Assembly (NCBI GenBank): GCA_002407925.1
Contig: DHPN01000012.1
Coordinates: 1-9,450, forward strand
Source of the DNA: Atopobiaceae bacterium UBA5363
Lineage (GTDB): Bacteria; Actinomycetota; Coriobacteriia; Coriobacteriales; Atopobiaceae
Reading direction: 5' to 3'
Length of the DNA: 9,450 bases
Under the pieces are notes generated by a model. The model was not told where the DNA came from. It searched no databases and saw only the letters and a list, made by a program, of their open reading frames with translations. Positions 1 to 6,443 of this stretch are shown here, one piece after another. Numbering within the stretch: the first letter of the stretch is position 1; each line of letters opens with the position of its first letter. The position numbers were made by a program, and so were the translations under genes.

Positions 1-32
1 CGCACGCTTGGGCACAAGACAATAAATTTTCT

Positions 33-61
33 AGGACAGATTCATGTTACTGTTTCATAGT
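33..61 (+). promoter_or_regulatory. Candidate promoter of the glycosyltransferase-acyltransferase operon
   Basis: AGGACA at 33-38 and CATAGT at 56-61 are separated by 17 bases. Each matches four of six positions of the sigma-70/SigA consensus. Transcription would begin near base 68, shortly before the ribosome binding site GAGGAGA (80-86) of the gene at 93. The 92 bases before that gene are otherwise without a recognisable gene. A frame open from base 1 to a TAG at 58-60, or one ending at TAA 23-25, could be the tail of an upstream gene, but neither can be recognised. Both boxes are imperfect, so this is only a candidate. Confidence 0.3.
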
Positions 62-92
62 TAAAAACATACCTGCGACGAGGAGACAAGCG

Positions 93-1289
93 ATGAGGGT
101 TCTTCTGGTGATTGACCAGATGCTACATGCCAACAATGGGACCACCATGACTGCCCAGCACCTCGCACACGCCCTCGAGGAGCATAACCATGAGGTACGC
201 ATAGCCTGCCAGGCAAGCCCAGGAGATGACACAAAGGGCCTTTACATCTATCCTCAGCCAGAGTTGCACGTGCCTGTCTTCCAAGGCCTTATCGACGCTC
301 AGGGGATGACGCTCGCAAAAGGCGATACGCATACGCTGGCAGCGGCGCTCAGATGGTGTGATGTCGCACATTTCATGATGCCGTTTAACTTAGGACATAT
401 AGGTGCCAAGCTCGCACGAGAAATGGGGGTACCCGCCACAGCCGCCTTTCATGTTCAGCCAGAAAACATCTCATGCTCTATCCATATGGGCAACTTCAAG
501 CTGTTCAATGATTTCTTGTATCGTTTTTTCCGCAGACGTCTCTACCAGTACGTACGGCACGTACACTGCCCGAGCCAAATGATTGCAAACCAACTGCAGC
601 TTCACGGATATGCCAACCAGCTCCATGTAATCAGCAATGGCATCGATGGGGCCTTCACCTATCGCAAGCTTCCAAAGGCAAAAGACCTTACTGGAAGGAT
701 CGTCGTCACAATGGTTGGCCGCTACTCGGTCGAAAAGCACCAAGATGTCGCAATTCGTGCTGTCGCACATTCAAAACATCGAGACGACATTACACTCGTG
801 CTTGCAGGGCAAGGTCCAACTGAGCGCTCTCTCAGAGGTCTCGCTGCACACCTTGGAGTGGATGTGCGCTTTGGCTTTCTGTCACAGGAGAGGCTGCGTG
901 ACCTTCTTGCGATGTCAGATATCTACGTACACGCTTCAGAGATAGAAGCTGAGGCTATGAGCTGCATGGAGGCGTTTGCTACAGGTCTCGTACCCATTAT
1001 TGCCGACTCCCCTCTTTCCGCTACCCCACAATTTGCCTTAGATGCACGCTCGCTGTTTCGCGCAGGCGACTCAGCGGATTTGGTACGCCACCTTGATTGG
1101 TGGATCGATCATCCCAAGGCACGCGCAGAAATGGGGCACACTTATGCCCAGCTAGGAGAGAGGTACCGGCTGGATCGCTGCGTTTCAAGATTTGAGAGCA
1201 TGCTTGAAGAGGCGGTTGCAGATGCTCAGCTTGAAAGCCTGCCAAACATAACGCCCTCCGCCTCTGAAAGCGAAACTCGCAATGTCTGA
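93..1289 (+). CDS. Glycosyltransferase, GT4 family (GT-B fold), probably glycolipid-forming
   Basis: A 398-residue retaining GT-B glycosyltransferase that should move a sugar from a nucleotide sugar to an acceptor at the inner face of the membrane. The N-terminal half opens with a beta strand and a glycine-containing loop (MRVLLVIDQM, then NNGTTMTAQHLA at 14-25), followed by the AFHVQPEN segment at 118-125. The C-terminal half has VISNGID (179-185), the phosphate-binding pair R210/K215 in GRYSVEK, AGQGP (238-242) and the E-x7-E motif E285-E293, ending a complete GT4 donor domain. There is no signal peptide or membrane span. The ATG start has a strong ribosome binding site, GAGGAGA, six bases upstream. 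The last 8 bases overlap the acyltransferase gene, so the two are almost certainly co-translated. Beside an acyltransferase, a diacylglycerol or other lipid acceptor is the natural inference. The sugar and acceptor cannot be read from the sequence, and a wall polysaccharide role is the alternative. Confidence 0.88.
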   Translation: MRVLLVIDQMLHANNGTTMTAQHLAHALEEHNHEVRIACQASPGDDTKGLYIYPQPELHVPVFQGLIDAQGMTLAKGDTHTLAAALRWCDVAHFMMPFNLGHIGAKLAREMGVPATAAFHVQPENISCSIHMGNFKLFNDFLYRFFRRRLYQYVRHVHCPSQMIANQLQLHGYANQLHVISNGIDGAFTYRKLPKAKDLTGRIVVTMVGRYSVEKHQDVAIRAVAHSKHRDDITLVLAGQGPTERSLRGLAAHLGVDVRFGFLSQERLRDLLAMSDIYVHASEIEAEAMSCMEAFATGLVPIIADSPLSATPQFALDARSLFRAGDSADLVRHLDWWIDHPKARAEMGHTYAQLGERYRLDRCVSRFESMLEEAVADAQLESLPNITPSASESETRNV

Positions 1290-2052
1290 CAAATTCCTTG
1301 CAAGGCATGTGTATGTTGATCCCCACCACGTAAGCGAAGATAAGCCTTGCCATGTTGTCGACATGCCTCATTGGGGAAGCTTTGAGACGCCTCTCGGATA
1401 TGACTATCTCAGACGTGGAAGGCTGCAAACCGTTGGATACCATGCCTTTCGCTTGCTCCTCGATGCGATTGCCTGGTTTGTGACCACGTTTTTTCTCGGG
1501 GTGAAGATTCGTGGAAGACGCAACATAAAAAAGATCCACGGAGGCTTTGTGAGCATAGCCAACCATGTCCAAACGCTTGACTGCGCCATGGTCCTCAGGA
1601 TGCTCAAGGGCAGGCGTACCTATTTTCTCAGCCTTGAGAGCAACTTCGTCATAACATGCGTGGGACAGTTTGTCAGATGGGGCGGAGCCGTACCGGTGTC
1701 GACTCATTTTCGGCAGCTCCATGAGCTCGTCGCCTCGATGAATGAAGCACTGCGTCTCGGCGATGCAGTCCATGTCTATCCAGAGACTGCCCTTGTTCCC
1801 TATTGCGACCATTTGCGACCCTTTGCCACAGGGGCCTTCTATCTTGCCGTGGTGAACCATGTGCCAATAGTGCTTTTTGCCATCACACAGCGGCCACGCA
1901 AAGGCCTATGGAAGCTGATCAAGCGCAAGCCTTGCTTCACCGTCACATGCCTTTCTCCAATTTACCCGAACGCAGCGCTGCGACGCGTCGATGCGGTGCA
2001 TGAGCTAGCTGAGAACTGCTGGCAGGCCATGCATGCGGTTATCGATGCCTAA
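1282..2052 (+). CDS. PlsC-type lysophospholipid/glycerolipid acyltransferase
   Basis: A 256-residue protein of the glycerolipid O-acyltransferase (PlsC/LPLAT) family, which moves an acyl chain onto a lysolipid hydroxyl at the membrane. Motif I, the catalytic H-x4-D, is present as NHVQTLD with H95 and D100. Motif II is represented by GGAVPVS (134-140). Motif III is YPETA (166-170) in place of the usual FPEGTR, and motif IV by RPFATGAFYLA near 179-189 and VPIVLFAI (194-201). A hydrophobic segment at about 56-76 may anchor it to the membrane. The YPE variant followed by RPF..GAF.LA recalls acyltransferases of Gram-positive bacteria that sit beside glycosyltransferases. The ATG overlaps the upstream stop codon (ATGTCTGA) and has no good ribosome binding site, so expression probably depends on translational coupling. 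Specificity for lysophosphatidate, a glycolipid or another acceptor cannot be decided. Confidence 0.85.
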   Translation: MSDKFLARHVYVDPHHVSEDKPCHVVDMPHWGSFETPLGYDYLRRGRLQTVGYHAFRLLLDAIAWFVTTFFLGVKIRGRRNIKKIHGGFVSIANHVQTLDCAMVLRMLKGRRTYFLSLESNFVITCVGQFVRWGGAVPVSTHFRQLHELVASMNEALRLGDAVHVYPETALVPYCDHLRPFATGAFYLAVVNHVPIVLFAITQRPRKGLWKLIKRKPCFTVTCLSPIYPNAALRRVDAVHELAENCWQAMHAVIDA

Positions 2053-2102
2053 GGAAATGTAAACAAAAAAACTTTTAACTCGCATAAAAATTTTATTTCT
2101 TA

Positions 2103-2138
2103 CCAGCGTGCTTATTTACAAGGTAAACGGCTCGCTGG
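2103..2138. promoter_or_regulatory. Composite inverted repeat in the gap before the MocR gene
   Basis: CCAGCG (2103-2108) pairs with CGCTGG (2133-2138). Inside them TTTAC (2115-2119) pairs with GTAAA (2123-2127) around a three-base loop, leaving a near-symmetric internal loop. No run of T follows on the plus strand, so it is not a classical intrinsic terminator of the operon ending at 2052. It could be an operator, for example for the MocR regulator on its own promoter, or a 3' end stabiliser. The rest of the gap (2053-2244) is AT-rich, with a short dyad at 2084-2096, and holds no gene that I can see. Confidence 0.35.
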
Positions 2139-2156
2139 CAGTGGTACTTATGACAA

Positions 2157-2186
2157 TTGGACCTTAATATAAATAGTAAATATTAT
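2157..2186 (+). promoter_or_regulatory. Candidate promoter of the MocR-type regulator gene
   Basis: TTGGAC at 2157-2162 and TATTAT at 2181-2186 are separated by 18 bases and resemble SigA -35 and -10 boxes (four and five of six matches). The surroundings are strongly AT-rich. Transcription would start near 2193, giving a leader of about 50 bases before the chosen ATG at 2245. The composite inverted repeat at 2103-2138 lies just upstream, where an operator could act. Assigned by eye only. Confidence 0.4.
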
Positions 2187-2244
2187 AGAAATACCATGTC
2201 AGTTGTTTCAGAGAAGATCACTTTCAGGGCGTAAGGATGCGCAA

Positions 2245-3696
2245 ATGATCACCTACGACATGCAAGAACGTGGAAAGAGCTCTAAATATGAGTACCTTTA
2301 TCAATGCATTCGGGAAGACATTCGTGCAGGTAGGCTTGTGGCAAGCGAACGCTTGCCTTCGAAGCGCGTGCTCGCACATCATCTTTCAGTCAGCATCAGC
2401 ACTGTTGAGCAGGCCTACAATCTTCTTGTTTCAGAGGGGTATCTCAGCGTACGTCCTGGCAGTGGATTTTTTGTCTGCACACGGCGCTCAAATGACATCC
2501 ACGAAAGTCAACGACGCTCTGAGCCAGTTCCAACGCAGCTGCCTAAGCGATATGCTATAAATTTCAAGGAAAATCACTGTGCCATGCGGCTGTTTCCCGC
2601 AGAAATCTGGTCGCGCCTCATGCGTCGCACTCTTACGGAACGGACGCCGGAACTTTATCAGACTGTCCCTTACAACGGCCTTCTCTCTTTGCGACGCGCC
2701 ATTGCCTCATATCTATATGAATTCCGTGGCATAAGCACAAGTCCCGACAACATCGTGATAGGAGCAGGCACTGAATATCTTTACAGTAAGCTCCTGCAGC
2801 TCTTTGGGCCTAAAAGCGTAATTGCGATTGGTAAGTATGGCTCAAGAAAACTCGTTGATCTCTCGCGTAGCATGAGCATAGCCTGGTGCTACGTGCCCAT
2901 CGACGACGAGGGCTTAAGGATTGACAGGCTTTCCCAAAGTCCTGCCAACATTGTGCACGTCTCCCCTGCCAACCATTTCCCAACCGGCATAGTCATGTCG
3001 GAGAGCCGGCGCAAGCAACTGCTTGAATGGCTACATGGCATAGCTCGGCGCTATGTGATTGAAGACGATTACGACAGCGAGCTACGCTATAGCGGGCGCG
3101 CACTTCCACCATTGGTCACACAAGATGACACAGGCGGGGTTGTATACTTGAACACCTTCTCCAAAACGCTCATCCCTTCAATTCGCATTTCATATATGGT
3201 TCTGCCAACAGCGTTAATGGACCTGTATCGTGCACAACTAAGCTTCTATTCATGCTCTGTCTCAAGCTTTGAGCAATATACGCTTGCCCTTTTCATCGAA
3301 GGGGGCTATTTCGAGCGCCACATAAATCGGCTTCATCGTTACTTCATCAAGCAACGAAGCCACGTAATGAGCGTACTAGCAAACTCAGAGCTGTCGAAGA
3401 TCGCAGATATTGCACCAGTAAGTGTAGGAACTCACCTCCTTGTCAGACTCCATACGCGGTTAAGCGATAAAGAGATACAAGAAGAGGCACACGTACGCGA
3501 TGTGAACTTAAGCATGCTCTCAGACTATTCACTAGAGCCAGACGCATTCAACACGCACTGCGTCGTCATGAATTTTGCAAGCATAGAACCCAGCCAAGTA
3601 GAGTCCGTCGTGCATGTGTTGGAGGAGATATTCTCAAAAGACATCAAGACAAAAGAGGCGGCTGACGAGCGCAAAACCCATCAGCTGCCAATGTGA
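2245..3696 (+). CDS. MocR/GabR-type transcriptional regulator (GntR HTH plus PLP aminotransferase-like domain)
   Basis: A 483-residue regulator with two domains. Residues about 13-78 form a GntR-type winged helix (YLYQCIREDIRAGRL, then LPSKRVLAHHLSVS, STVEQAYNLLVSEGYL and RPGSGFFV). Residues about 105-465 are a fold-type I aminotransferase-like domain that binds pyridoxal phosphate. Visible PLP residues are D275/D277 in EDDYDSEL, the Schiff-base lysine K307 in NTFSKTL and R314. SPANHFPTG (240-248) is the usual MocR loop. Known relatives (GabR, PdxR) sense an amino compound or PLP and control adjacent metabolic genes. The frame is open upstream to a TTG at 2203, but I chose the ATG at 2245 because TAAGGA lies seven bases before it and the HTH then starts as usual. 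The gene converges on the aldehyde dehydrogenase gene 41 bases away, its most likely target. The effector is unknown. Confidence 0.9.
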   Translation: MITYDMQERGKSSKYEYLYQCIREDIRAGRLVASERLPSKRVLAHHLSVSISTVEQAYNLLVSEGYLSVRPGSGFFVCTRRSNDIHESQRRSEPVPTQLPKRYAINFKENHCAMRLFPAEIWSRLMRRTLTERTPELYQTVPYNGLLSLRRAIASYLYEFRGISTSPDNIVIGAGTEYLYSKLLQLFGPKSVIAIGKYGSRKLVDLSRSMSIAWCYVPIDDEGLRIDRLSQSPANIVHVSPANHFPTGIVMSESRRKQLLEWLHGIARRYVIEDDYDSELRYSGRALPPLVTQDDTGGVVYLNTFSKTLIPSIRISYMVLPTALMDLYRAQLSFYSCSVSSFEQYTLALFIEGGYFERHINRLHRYFIKQRSHVMSVLANSELSKIADIAPVSVGTHLLVRLHTRLSDKEIQEEAHVRDVNLSMLSDYSLEPDAFNTHCVVMNFASIEPSQVESVVHVLEEIFSKDIKTKEAADERKTHQLPM

Positions 3697-3737
3697 GACG
3701 TCTTTCAGGCTGTCAGCAGTCTCTGCGGCATGCGTCT

Positions 3738-5234
3738 TTACTGAGAAGGTGCCGGATAAAAGCCGCTCGGGACATCGTCGATGTCAATGAAGATGTTTTT
3801 CACCTCAGAATAGTTATCCAAGATGGACTTATAGGTCTCACGGCCGATGCCTGACTTTTTGTAGCCGCCGAAAGGAGCTTTCTCAGGCAACTGATTATAG
3901 GTATTTACCCACATACGCCCTGTCTCGACGGCACGGGAGACACGAATGGCACGGGACAAATCATGCGTCCACACAGCTCCACCCAAGCCGTATGCCGAGT
4001 CATTGGCCATAGCAACGACCTCATCTTCGCTATGAAACTTGAGGACAACTGCTACGGGGCCAAAGATCTCCTCGCGCGACACGCGCATGTCGTTGGTCAC
4101 ATTAACCAGAAGAGTAGGCTCAACATAGGCACCCTTTGCGAGCGTACCTTCCGTCGCACGCTTGCCTCCCACGGCGACCTTTGCACCTTCTTGCTTTCCT
4201 ATCTCAACATAGCTTAGGATCTTTTTGACCTGCTTCTCATTGATCTGGGAGCCCATCTGGGTGCTCTGCTCCCAGGGCATACCCAGCTTCACCGCCTTGA
4301 AGCGGCGTACAGCCTCCTCGATGAACTTGTCATAGATAGTGTCTTGCACAAAGACGCGGCTCCCTGCGCAGCATACTTGCCCCTGGTTGAACAGGATTCC
4401 CATCTGCAAGCCGTCCATCGCATGCTCGAAGTCGCAGTCGTCAAAGAAGATGTTCGCTGACTTCCCCCCAAGCTCAAGCGTCGCAGGAATGAGCTTTTTC
4501 GCAGCTGCCTCGGCCACGTTGTAGCCGACCTCCGTCGAACCAGTAAAGGCAAGCTTGCGCAGATCAGGATCGTCAAGCAGCGCCTGCCCCGCAGATCGCC
4601 CAGAGCCAGTTATAACTTGGAACACGCCAGCCGGGATGATATCTGCGGTCAGGCGCGCCAGCTCGAGGACAGAAAGAGGTGTCGCACTCGAAGGCTTGAA
4701 AACCGTGCAGTCACCAGCAGCAAGGACAGGAGCAAGTTTCCACGCGGCCATGGCAAGCGGGAAGTTCCATGGCACAATTTGGCCCACTACACCTATTGGC
4801 TCGCGCAAAACAAGGCTAAGATAGCGCTCATCGATAATTGATGCCGAACCTTCGTCGACTTCGATGCAGCTTGCAAAATAACGGAAGTGATCAGCAGACA
4901 GCGGCACGTCTACGTTGAGCGTCTCTCGAATAGGCTTGCCGTTGTCAAGACTCTCAACCATAGCTAAGTGCTCTTTGTTTTTATCTATGACATCTGCAAT
5001 TTTGCGCAGGATTGTCGCACGCTGCTTGTTGGTGGTCTTCTTCCAACTCTTAAACGCCTTCCAAGCCCCCTTGACAGCTGCATCGACATCTTCGGCAGTC
5101 GCAGCCGCACAGGTAGAGAGATGCTCACCATTAGCGGGGCAGCTTGTTTCGAAGGTGCTGCCATCCGAGGACGGACGAAACGCGCCGTCGATGTAAAGAC
5201 CGTAGCTCTCTTGAATTTTTGCCTTATCTGTCAT
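3738..5234 (-). CDS. Aldehyde dehydrogenase, AldB-like (NAD(P)+-dependent)
   Basis: A 498-residue, full-length cytoplasmic aldehyde dehydrogenase oxidising an aldehyde to the carboxylate with NAD(P)+. Key elements are PWNFP with N157, K180 in the cofactor segment KPSSATP, FTGSTEVG (230-237), the general base E254 in LELGGKS, the nucleophile C288 in GQVCCAGSR and EEIFGPV with E389. The segment DNGKPIRET..DVPL..DHFRYFASCI (97-123) closely resembles Escherichia coli AldB, so acetaldehyde or a short-chain aldehyde is the likely substrate. A serine (S183) sits where NAD-specific enzymes usually carry a ribose-binding glutamate, which may allow NADP+. The frame extends upstream to 5315, but the ATG at 5234 has a near-perfect AAAGGAGG a few bases before it and starts the protein at the usual place. 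A hairpin in the leader overlaps this site. The MocR gene faces it, and the quinone oxidoreductase gene lies 133 bases upstream on the same strand. Confidence 0.93.
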   Translation of the reverse strand: MTDKAKIQESYGLYIDGAFRPSSDGSTFETSCPANGEHLSTCAAATAEDVDAAVKGAWKAFKSWKKTTNKQRATILRKIADVIDKNKEHLAMVESLDNGKPIRETLNVDVPLSADHFRYFASCIEVDEGSASIIDERYLSLVLREPIGVVGQIVPWNFPLAMAAWKLAPVLAAGDCTVFKPSSATPLSVLELARLTADIIPAGVFQVITGSGRSAGQALLDDPDLRKLAFTGSTEVGYNVAEAAAKKLIPATLELGGKSANIFFDDCDFEHAMDGLQMGILFNQGQVCCAGSRVFVQDTIYDKFIEEAVRRFKAVKLGMPWEQSTQMGSQINEKQVKKILSYVEIGKQEGAKVAVGGKRATEGTLAKGAYVEPTLLVNVTNDMRVSREEIFGPVAVVLKFHSEDEVVAMANDSAYGLGGAVWTHDLSRAIRVSRAVETGRMWVNTYNQLPEKAPFGGYKKSGIGRETYKSILDNYSEVKNIFIDIDDVPSGFYPAPSQ

Positions 5235-5244
5235 GCCTTTTCCT

Positions 5245-5293
5245 CCTTTGACGCTCATTAAACGCAGAACACGCATTCGCTTTACGTCAAAGG
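5245..5293 (-). promoter_or_regulatory. Leader hairpin overlapping the aldehyde dehydrogenase ribosome binding site
   Basis: CCTTTGACG (5245-5253) and CGTCAAAGG (5285-5293) form a perfect nine-base inverted repeat. Within the 31 bases between them, read as minus-strand RNA, GAAUGC can pair with GCGUUU (two G-U pairs) around a seven-base loop, leaving a symmetric six-by-six internal loop. The downstream arm shares three bases with the ribosome binding site AGGAGG (5242-5247) and lies directly against it, so folding would partly hide it. Alternatively the two arms, about 40 bases centre to centre or near four helical turns, may be a protein operator, the MocR regulator being an obvious candidate. 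The pairing is seen directly and the function is inferred. Confidence 0.5.
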
Positions 5294-5318
5294 CTAGGCA
5301 TGCCAGGTTAATCAAACT

Positions 5319-5338
5319 AGCATCGGTTTACGATAGCT
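5319..5338 (-). terminator. Weak hairpin after the quinone oxidoreductase gene, possible terminator
   Basis: AGC-ATCG and CGAT-A-GCT pair around a five-base loop, giving seven pairs with one bulged base. On the minus strand the stem is followed by AGTTTGATT, a poor U-tract, and lies about 30 bases after the oxidoreductase stop codon. On the plus strand it is followed by TTTT, but no plus-strand gene ends here. It may weakly separate the oxidoreductase transcript from the aldehyde dehydrogenase gene. The stem is short. Confidence 0.3.
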
Positions 5339-5367
5339 TTTTCAGGTCAGTAGGTTAGGACCAAAAC

Positions 5368-6354
5368 TTAGACTGTTGCGATACGCAAAATCATCTTCCC
5401 ATGACTGGCTGATTTTTGGATTACTTCGTCTTGCGCACGGGCTGCGTCTGCAAGCGGAAACTCCTGACCAACCACGGGGGTGACACCTCCGCGCAGCAAG
5501 GCTGCTAGGCCACGAAGCTCGCGAGTGAGCTCATCTTTTGTAGAGTTGCCTAAAGTCATGCCCTTAATATCCGCTTCCTTTGTCATTGCGAGACGCGGAG
5601 AAAATGTAAGAGAGCCCCTACTTCCCACGATAACGACGCGGCCCTCCTTCGCCAACAGGCTCATATCATGTTCTAGGTTCTTGTCGGCCAAAACCTCAAT
5701 GATGAGATCAACACCATGGCCTTCAGACGCCTCCATGAGCTTCGCAGCAAGCGCGCTATCGTGATAGTCGAATACACGCTCCGCCCCGAGAGATGCAGCA
5801 AGTTTGCAGCCGTCCTCAGATCCGGCCGTTGCGAAAACCTCTGCCCCGACAAGCCGAGCGATCTGTATGGCGAGGGTGCCTACACCGCCGCTTCCCCCTT
5901 GTATGAGAATGCGCTCGCCAGCGCGCAACTTACCACGGACAAGCAGCGCATGATACGCCGCCATGCCGGGAGTCCCAAGGCTTGCCCCTTGAGCAAACGA
6001 AAGCTCGGACGGCAAGACTTGCACAGCTGACGCGTCACAGGAAACCTTCTCCGCATAGGTGCCGCTGCATTGCCTCGCCGCTACGCCTGCGACGAAAACG
6101 CGGTCTCCGACAGAAAGCCCTCCGACCCCATCACCCAAGGCCTCCACCATGCCTGCACCATCATTGCCAGGAATGTATGGCAGCTCTGGCTCACCAAGGG
6201 CGTAATGGCCTGCTCGAATGTAGGCATCCACTGGGTTTACCCCCGCCGCAAAAAGACGAACTACAACTTGTCCCGCCCGCGCTTGAGGATCTGGTGCACT
6301 CTGATAGCGCAAGACGCTGCTATCTCCAAATTCAGACACCACAATCGCATGCAT
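5368..6354 (-). CDS. NADPH:quinone oxidoreductase, zeta-crystallin-like (zinc-free MDR family)
   Basis: A 328-residue, full-length member of the medium-chain dehydrogenase/reductase superfamily. Residues 1-125 are the GroES-like catalytic domain, with AAGVNPVDAYIRAGHY (36-51), PYIPGNDGAG (59-68) and GDRVF (83-87). The Rossmann domain follows, with the nucleotide-binding loop GGSGGVG (153-159), and MTLGNSTKDE (266-275) matches the usual late region of the family. Zinc ligands of alcohol dehydrogenases are absent, which with the overall pattern points to the zeta-crystallin/QOR branch that uses NADPH to reduce quinones or reactive enones. An in-frame ATG lies 12 bases upstream at 6366, but the GGAGGT at 6359-6364 overlaps that codon and serves the ATG at 6354. 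The serine hydrolase gene ends 89 bases upstream, so read-through is possible. With the aldehyde dehydrogenase downstream, a role against reactive carbonyls is plausible but inferred. Confidence 0.92.
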   Translation of the reverse strand: MHAIVVSEFGDSSVLRYQSAPDPQARAGQVVVRLFAAGVNPVDAYIRAGHYALGEPELPYIPGNDGAGMVEALGDGVGGLSVGDRVFVAGVAARQCSGTYAEKVSCDASAVQVLPSELSFAQGASLGTPGMAAYHALLVRGKLRAGERILIQGGSGGVGTLAIQIARLVGAEVFATAGSEDGCKLAASLGAERVFDYHDSALAAKLMEASEGHGVDLIIEVLADKNLEHDMSLLAKEGRVVIVGSRGSLTFSPRLAMTKEADIKGMTLGNSTKDELTRELRGLAALLRGGVTPVVGQEFPLADAARAQDEVIQKSASHGKMILRIATV

Positions 6355-6358
6355 GACT

Positions 6359-6364
6359 ACCTCC
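6359..6364 (-). promoter_or_regulatory. Ribosome binding site that decides the oxidoreductase start
   Basis: GGAGGT on the minus strand lies four bases before the ATG at 6354 and overlaps the last base of the upstream in-frame ATG at 6364-6366, which has no comparable site of its own. This makes 6354 the better start and gives the normal N terminus MHAIVV for this family. Confidence 0.7.
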
Positions 6365-6443
6365 ATACAAATTCCGACGATCGTGCCGAAGCTTTGCCAT
6401 ATGACACGGCTCAGCTCATTAGTCGATATACAGTAGCACTAAG

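Noticed and set aside
1021..1860. A 279-residue open frame on the minus strand opposite the glycosyltransferase and acyltransferase genes
   Set aside because: It lies wholly antisense to two genes with clear catalytic motifs and shows no recognisable domain of its own.
2191..2196. ATACCA, recalling the direct-repeat element reported for GabR
   Set aside because: Only one clear copy is seen and no second copy at a suitable spacing, so a six-base match is likely chance.
3696..3737. Possible bidirectional terminator between the convergent MocR and aldehyde dehydrogenase genes
   Set aside because: AGACG/CGTCT and GCAG/CTGC can pair, but the stems are short, widely spaced and lack a T-run on either side.
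6377..6384. ACGATCGT palindrome upstream of the oxidoreductase gene
   Set aside because: Eight bases with no flanking extension and no second copy in the window; too short to call an operator.
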